Origin: Mycoemilia scoparia
Taxonomy: Eukaryota > Kickxellomycota > Kickxellomycetes > Kickxellales > Kickxellaceae
Reading direction: 5' to 3'
NCBI GenBank assembly: GCA_027575805.1
Contig: JANBPU010000028.1
Coordinates: 62,001-126,000, forward strand
Length of the DNA: 64,000 bases
The first letter of the stretch is position 1. Every line of letters begins with the position of its first letter. Of this stretch, positions 61,824-64,000 are shown one piece after another. The notes under the pieces were generated by a model. That model ran no database searches. It had not been told where the DNA came from and saw nothing but the letters and a program-made list of their open reading frames with translations. A program made the translations under genes and the position numbers.

Positions 61824-62035
61824 GGAATGGATTGAATGATTGAGTGGATATGATAAAAATCGGATTTTACAGTATTATTTGTCAATCCCCTCTTTTTTCT
61901 GCTGCTTTAATTCTACGTCTCTAGATATTCCGCTTTGCATCCATTGTATCCAATTTGGTCTATCATCAGTAAAAACAAAGCTAAATACAATAAAAGTTGC
62001 AGTTGTATAGTTTATCATATATTCTTTTTCTATAA

Positions 62036-62155
62036 TTGGGTAGTTATTTTTGAAGGGCTAAATTAATATTATCAATGATAATATAAGCTAGCCAGTATGC
62101 AAGTTAAAACTGGCCTATTAGTAAAAATTGGCCTTTCAAAAATAATCACTCGATT
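62036..62155. mobile_element. MITE-like element, copy 7 (divergent interior)
   Basis: Ends TTGGGTAGTTATTTTTGAAG then GG, and CCTTTCAAAAATAATCACTC, are inverses. The interior differs from the other copies (ATTAATATTATCAATGATAA), so this may be a subfamily sharing only termini. It lies 213 bases after copy 6. Confidence 0.65.
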
Positions 62156-62653
62156 GAAGTCTATCATATCCTAATATTTTACAATACATCCTACATTCTT
62201 CACCTTACATGCAAACTTTCCTCCCCCAAAAAAATATATACCAACCAAATAAGAGCTAAAAATAATAGAAAAAACAGGAGATAAACCACTCCAATAGCAT
62301 GTTTAAAAATGCATCCTAATGCAACAAAAATCCAGATAAAATATGCATGCTGCTATACAAAACAATTTCATCATTTCGCATATTTATGATTACTTCATCA
62401 CCACCGCCATCACAGCTTTTCTATTTGCATTTTCAATTCAATATTCCCACCACCACTTTATTTTTAATTCCCTACATTTCTTTCTCTCCTATTTATGTGT
62501 TTGCATGCCACCCCTTATCCACCTACACATTTTGCTGCAGGCCTTGTCATCACTATCATCATCACCAAGTAGCAGACATTTCTACCAATCAAACTCAACT
62601 ACGTATTTAAAGCCTCTTTCTTTTCTAGTGTTATAAAATATAAAAATATAAAA

Positions 62654-62806
62654 ATGAGTTCAGCAATAAATGGTCAGATTTCACACTATCTTAAGCAAAA
62701 GTGGGTCCCAGGAATTGCATACAAAATAGTCAAAGATTGGGCCAAAATCCCAAGACCCATTTCTGTCTACCATACACTTGATTCCCTGTGGAAATTGGCC
62801 AAATGA
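62654..62806 (+). CDS. Possible 50-residue micro-protein
   Basis: ATG at 62654 in a good A-rich context (ATAAAAATGAG), after TATAAAATAT 20-25 bases upstream. The product begins MSSAINGQISHYLKQKWVPG and continues with a basic amphipathic stretch (YKIVKDWAKIPRPISVYH), ending LWKLAK. It is Trp- and Lys-rich with no acidic cluster, suggesting a small mitochondrial or membrane-bound subunit, but no family is recognised. Its stop lies only 20 bases from the convergent BET1 stop at 62827. It could be chance within the BET1 3' region. Confidence 0.35.
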   Translation: MSSAINGQISHYLKQKWVPGIAYKIVKDWAKIPRPISVYHTLDSLWKLAK

Positions 62807-62826
62807 ATACCTGAGCAAGTAGGACT

Positions 62827-63653
62827 CTATCTCAAAAATTTTAGATAAAAATATAAAAATGTAAACACCCCGACTACAAACAATGTTAAATAAAACATCG
62901 GTCCACAACCTTGTCTAGCAGCCATTCGATAAAATCGTTTCATTGTTTGGGTTAATTGAGTTCCCGTTTGTTCCATTTCTTCTCCCTAAATCACAATTAT
63001 TAATAACAACAACGTCACCGTTATTATTATTGTGATTAGTATTTTAGTATAGATCCTTTCCTGCTACAAATACAAATGTATTATTTACCATCATTGACAA
63101 GAATTTGTTTTGATCTCTTATTTCTGATCCAATATCAATCGTGACCTACACTCCACAACAACATTCAATATTATTATAAATATTAAATTTCCTAGATTTT
63201 ACATTCTCTCTCTCTCTCTCTCTCTACATATATAATAAGGTTACAACTTACTTGCTTAAGCATAGATATTTTGCTTTCTAATCCATCTCCAAACTGAGAC
63301 TGTTGTGATTCATCATCTAATGCTCCATTCATAGCTGTCCGCTTGGGTCCATATTTATCATCATCATTATCAAACCCACCACCGTTCATACCATTATGAT
63401 TGGTGCTGTGATTGCCATATCTGTTCCTATAATTAATCAATATTAAATAATAATAACAAGAACATGGTCGTTAGTTATATTTATTATAATCAAGATGATA
63501 TTTACTGTTTTTCATGTATAAGGATAGTTTATGTAAACAACAAAGGCCCTTTATTCCTCCATTGCTTTACATAATAGAAATATACATGATAATATTATAG
63601 CAACTATTCTTATTATTATCAAATTATTACCTTGGTTCTTGATTCCACGACAT
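62827..63653 (-). CDS. BET1: SNARE protein Bet1
   Basis: Four small exons, 63653-63631, 63426-63252, 63145-63089 and 62985-62827, give 137 residues. Introns are all GT-AG: CCAAG|GTAATA, CAA|GTAAGT, ATG|GTAAAT; acceptors ATTATAG, GTGTAG, GATTTAG. The product starts MSWNQEPRNRYGNHS. A Gly/Asn-rich N-terminus precedes the SNARE helix DGLESKISMLKQ-VTIDIG, SEIRDQNKFLSMM, GEEMEQTGTQLTQTMKRFYR, then MAARQGC and a C-terminal anchor (FYLTLFVVGVFTFLYFYLKF). Length and motif order match Bet1, the Qc-SNARE of ER-Golgi transport. No exon alone is long enough to stand out, but every junction keeps the family sequence intact. Confidence 0.93.
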
Positions 63654-64000
63654 TATTAATATTAATATTATCGATTATGTGGATATGCGTATGTGATTTA
63701 TGAATTTCCCTTTGCTTTTCTTATTCACCTCCCGAATTCAGCACAGATGTCTTTCCACACAACAAAGTTTGGAAAGTTAATATAATATATATAAAAGTAC
63801 AACGGATAGTAATAGAAATAATAGCCGCGTCGGGCCAGAATAAATCGCAGTTGCACTGATAAGTGGTATAAAATATTGAACTCTCAGTTTTGGTAGTATT
63901 ATCCAAAAGCGAATATAAAATTTTATATAATTTGTTAGTATTTATCATTATTATGGTATTTCCAAAGTTTATTTAAAAACTATCATTATCAATGTCATTA
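63654..64000. other. 5' flank of BET1
   Basis: AT-rich, with ATTAATATT repeats directly before the BET1 ATG. The 75-codon frame on the minus strand has no support. Confidence 0.5.

Larger units (their letters stand above)
59874..62653. other. Intergenic, 2.8 kb
   Basis: Promoter side of the BAR-SH3 gene. Contains (AAT/AGT)n tracts near 60375-60405 and 60460-60485 and two adjacent MITE-like elements (61730-61823 and 62036-62155). Minus-strand frames at 60627-60959 and 61260-61457 lack ATG starts. The second encodes KKSVRF, a PP1-type motif, and could be a 3' exon, but no partner exon was found. Confidence 0.4.

Overview
The window looks like nuclear chromosomal DNA of a fungus, probably from an early-diverging lineage (inference). 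It is AT-rich, with large single-exon genes full of Asn/Ser/Gly/Gln runs, a few short introns in small genes, TATA boxes, and one eukaryotic tRNA gene. The recognisable proteins are fungal: an Iml1/DEPDC5 (GATOR1/SEACIT) subunit, a Mug137-type BAR-SH3 protein, mitoribosomal Rsm22 and mL40, the SNARE Bet1, a GT25 glycosyltransferase and a GDSL lipase. No species is assigned.

Layout. 0.6-15.4 kb: five genes on the minus strand. The first is a plasma-membrane Ca2+-ATPase homologue that has lost its key catalytic residues. Then come a soluble orphan and three orphan proteins with Tyr/Asn/Gln-rich N-terminal parts and short basic-flanked hydrophobic segments. 15.4-22.8 kb: a gene-poor block with four tiny secreted products, each behind a TATA box. 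Three are related pre-pro-peptides with an AAPxP start and dibasic sites; the fourth is a six-cysteine protein. 22.8-26.3 kb: tRNA-Asp, RSM22 with a GC-AG intron, and GT25. 28.8-36.8 kb: an AT-hook protein, a tail-to-tail duplicated pair carrying a PP1-docking motif, a decayed transposase-like fragment, and a zinc-ribbon/Gly-rich protein. 37.5-49 kb: giant IML1, mL40 and GDSL lipase. 49.5-64 kb: a 2493-residue multi-membrane protein with LMBR1-like order, the BAR-SH3 gene (3 exons), and BET1 (4 exons), whose 3' end faces a 50-codon ORF.

At least seven short non-coding elements with matching terminal inverted repeats (core TTTTTGAAGGG) are scattered through intergenic DNA; they look like one MITE family. 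There are no operons. Several genes serve general cell biology (mitochondrial translation, TORC1 control, secretion, membrane shaping). The regions most likely to hold undescribed biology are the 16.9-22.4 kb secreted-peptide cluster, the dead ATPase, the 9.9-15.4 kb membrane-protein set and the PP1-motif palindrome.
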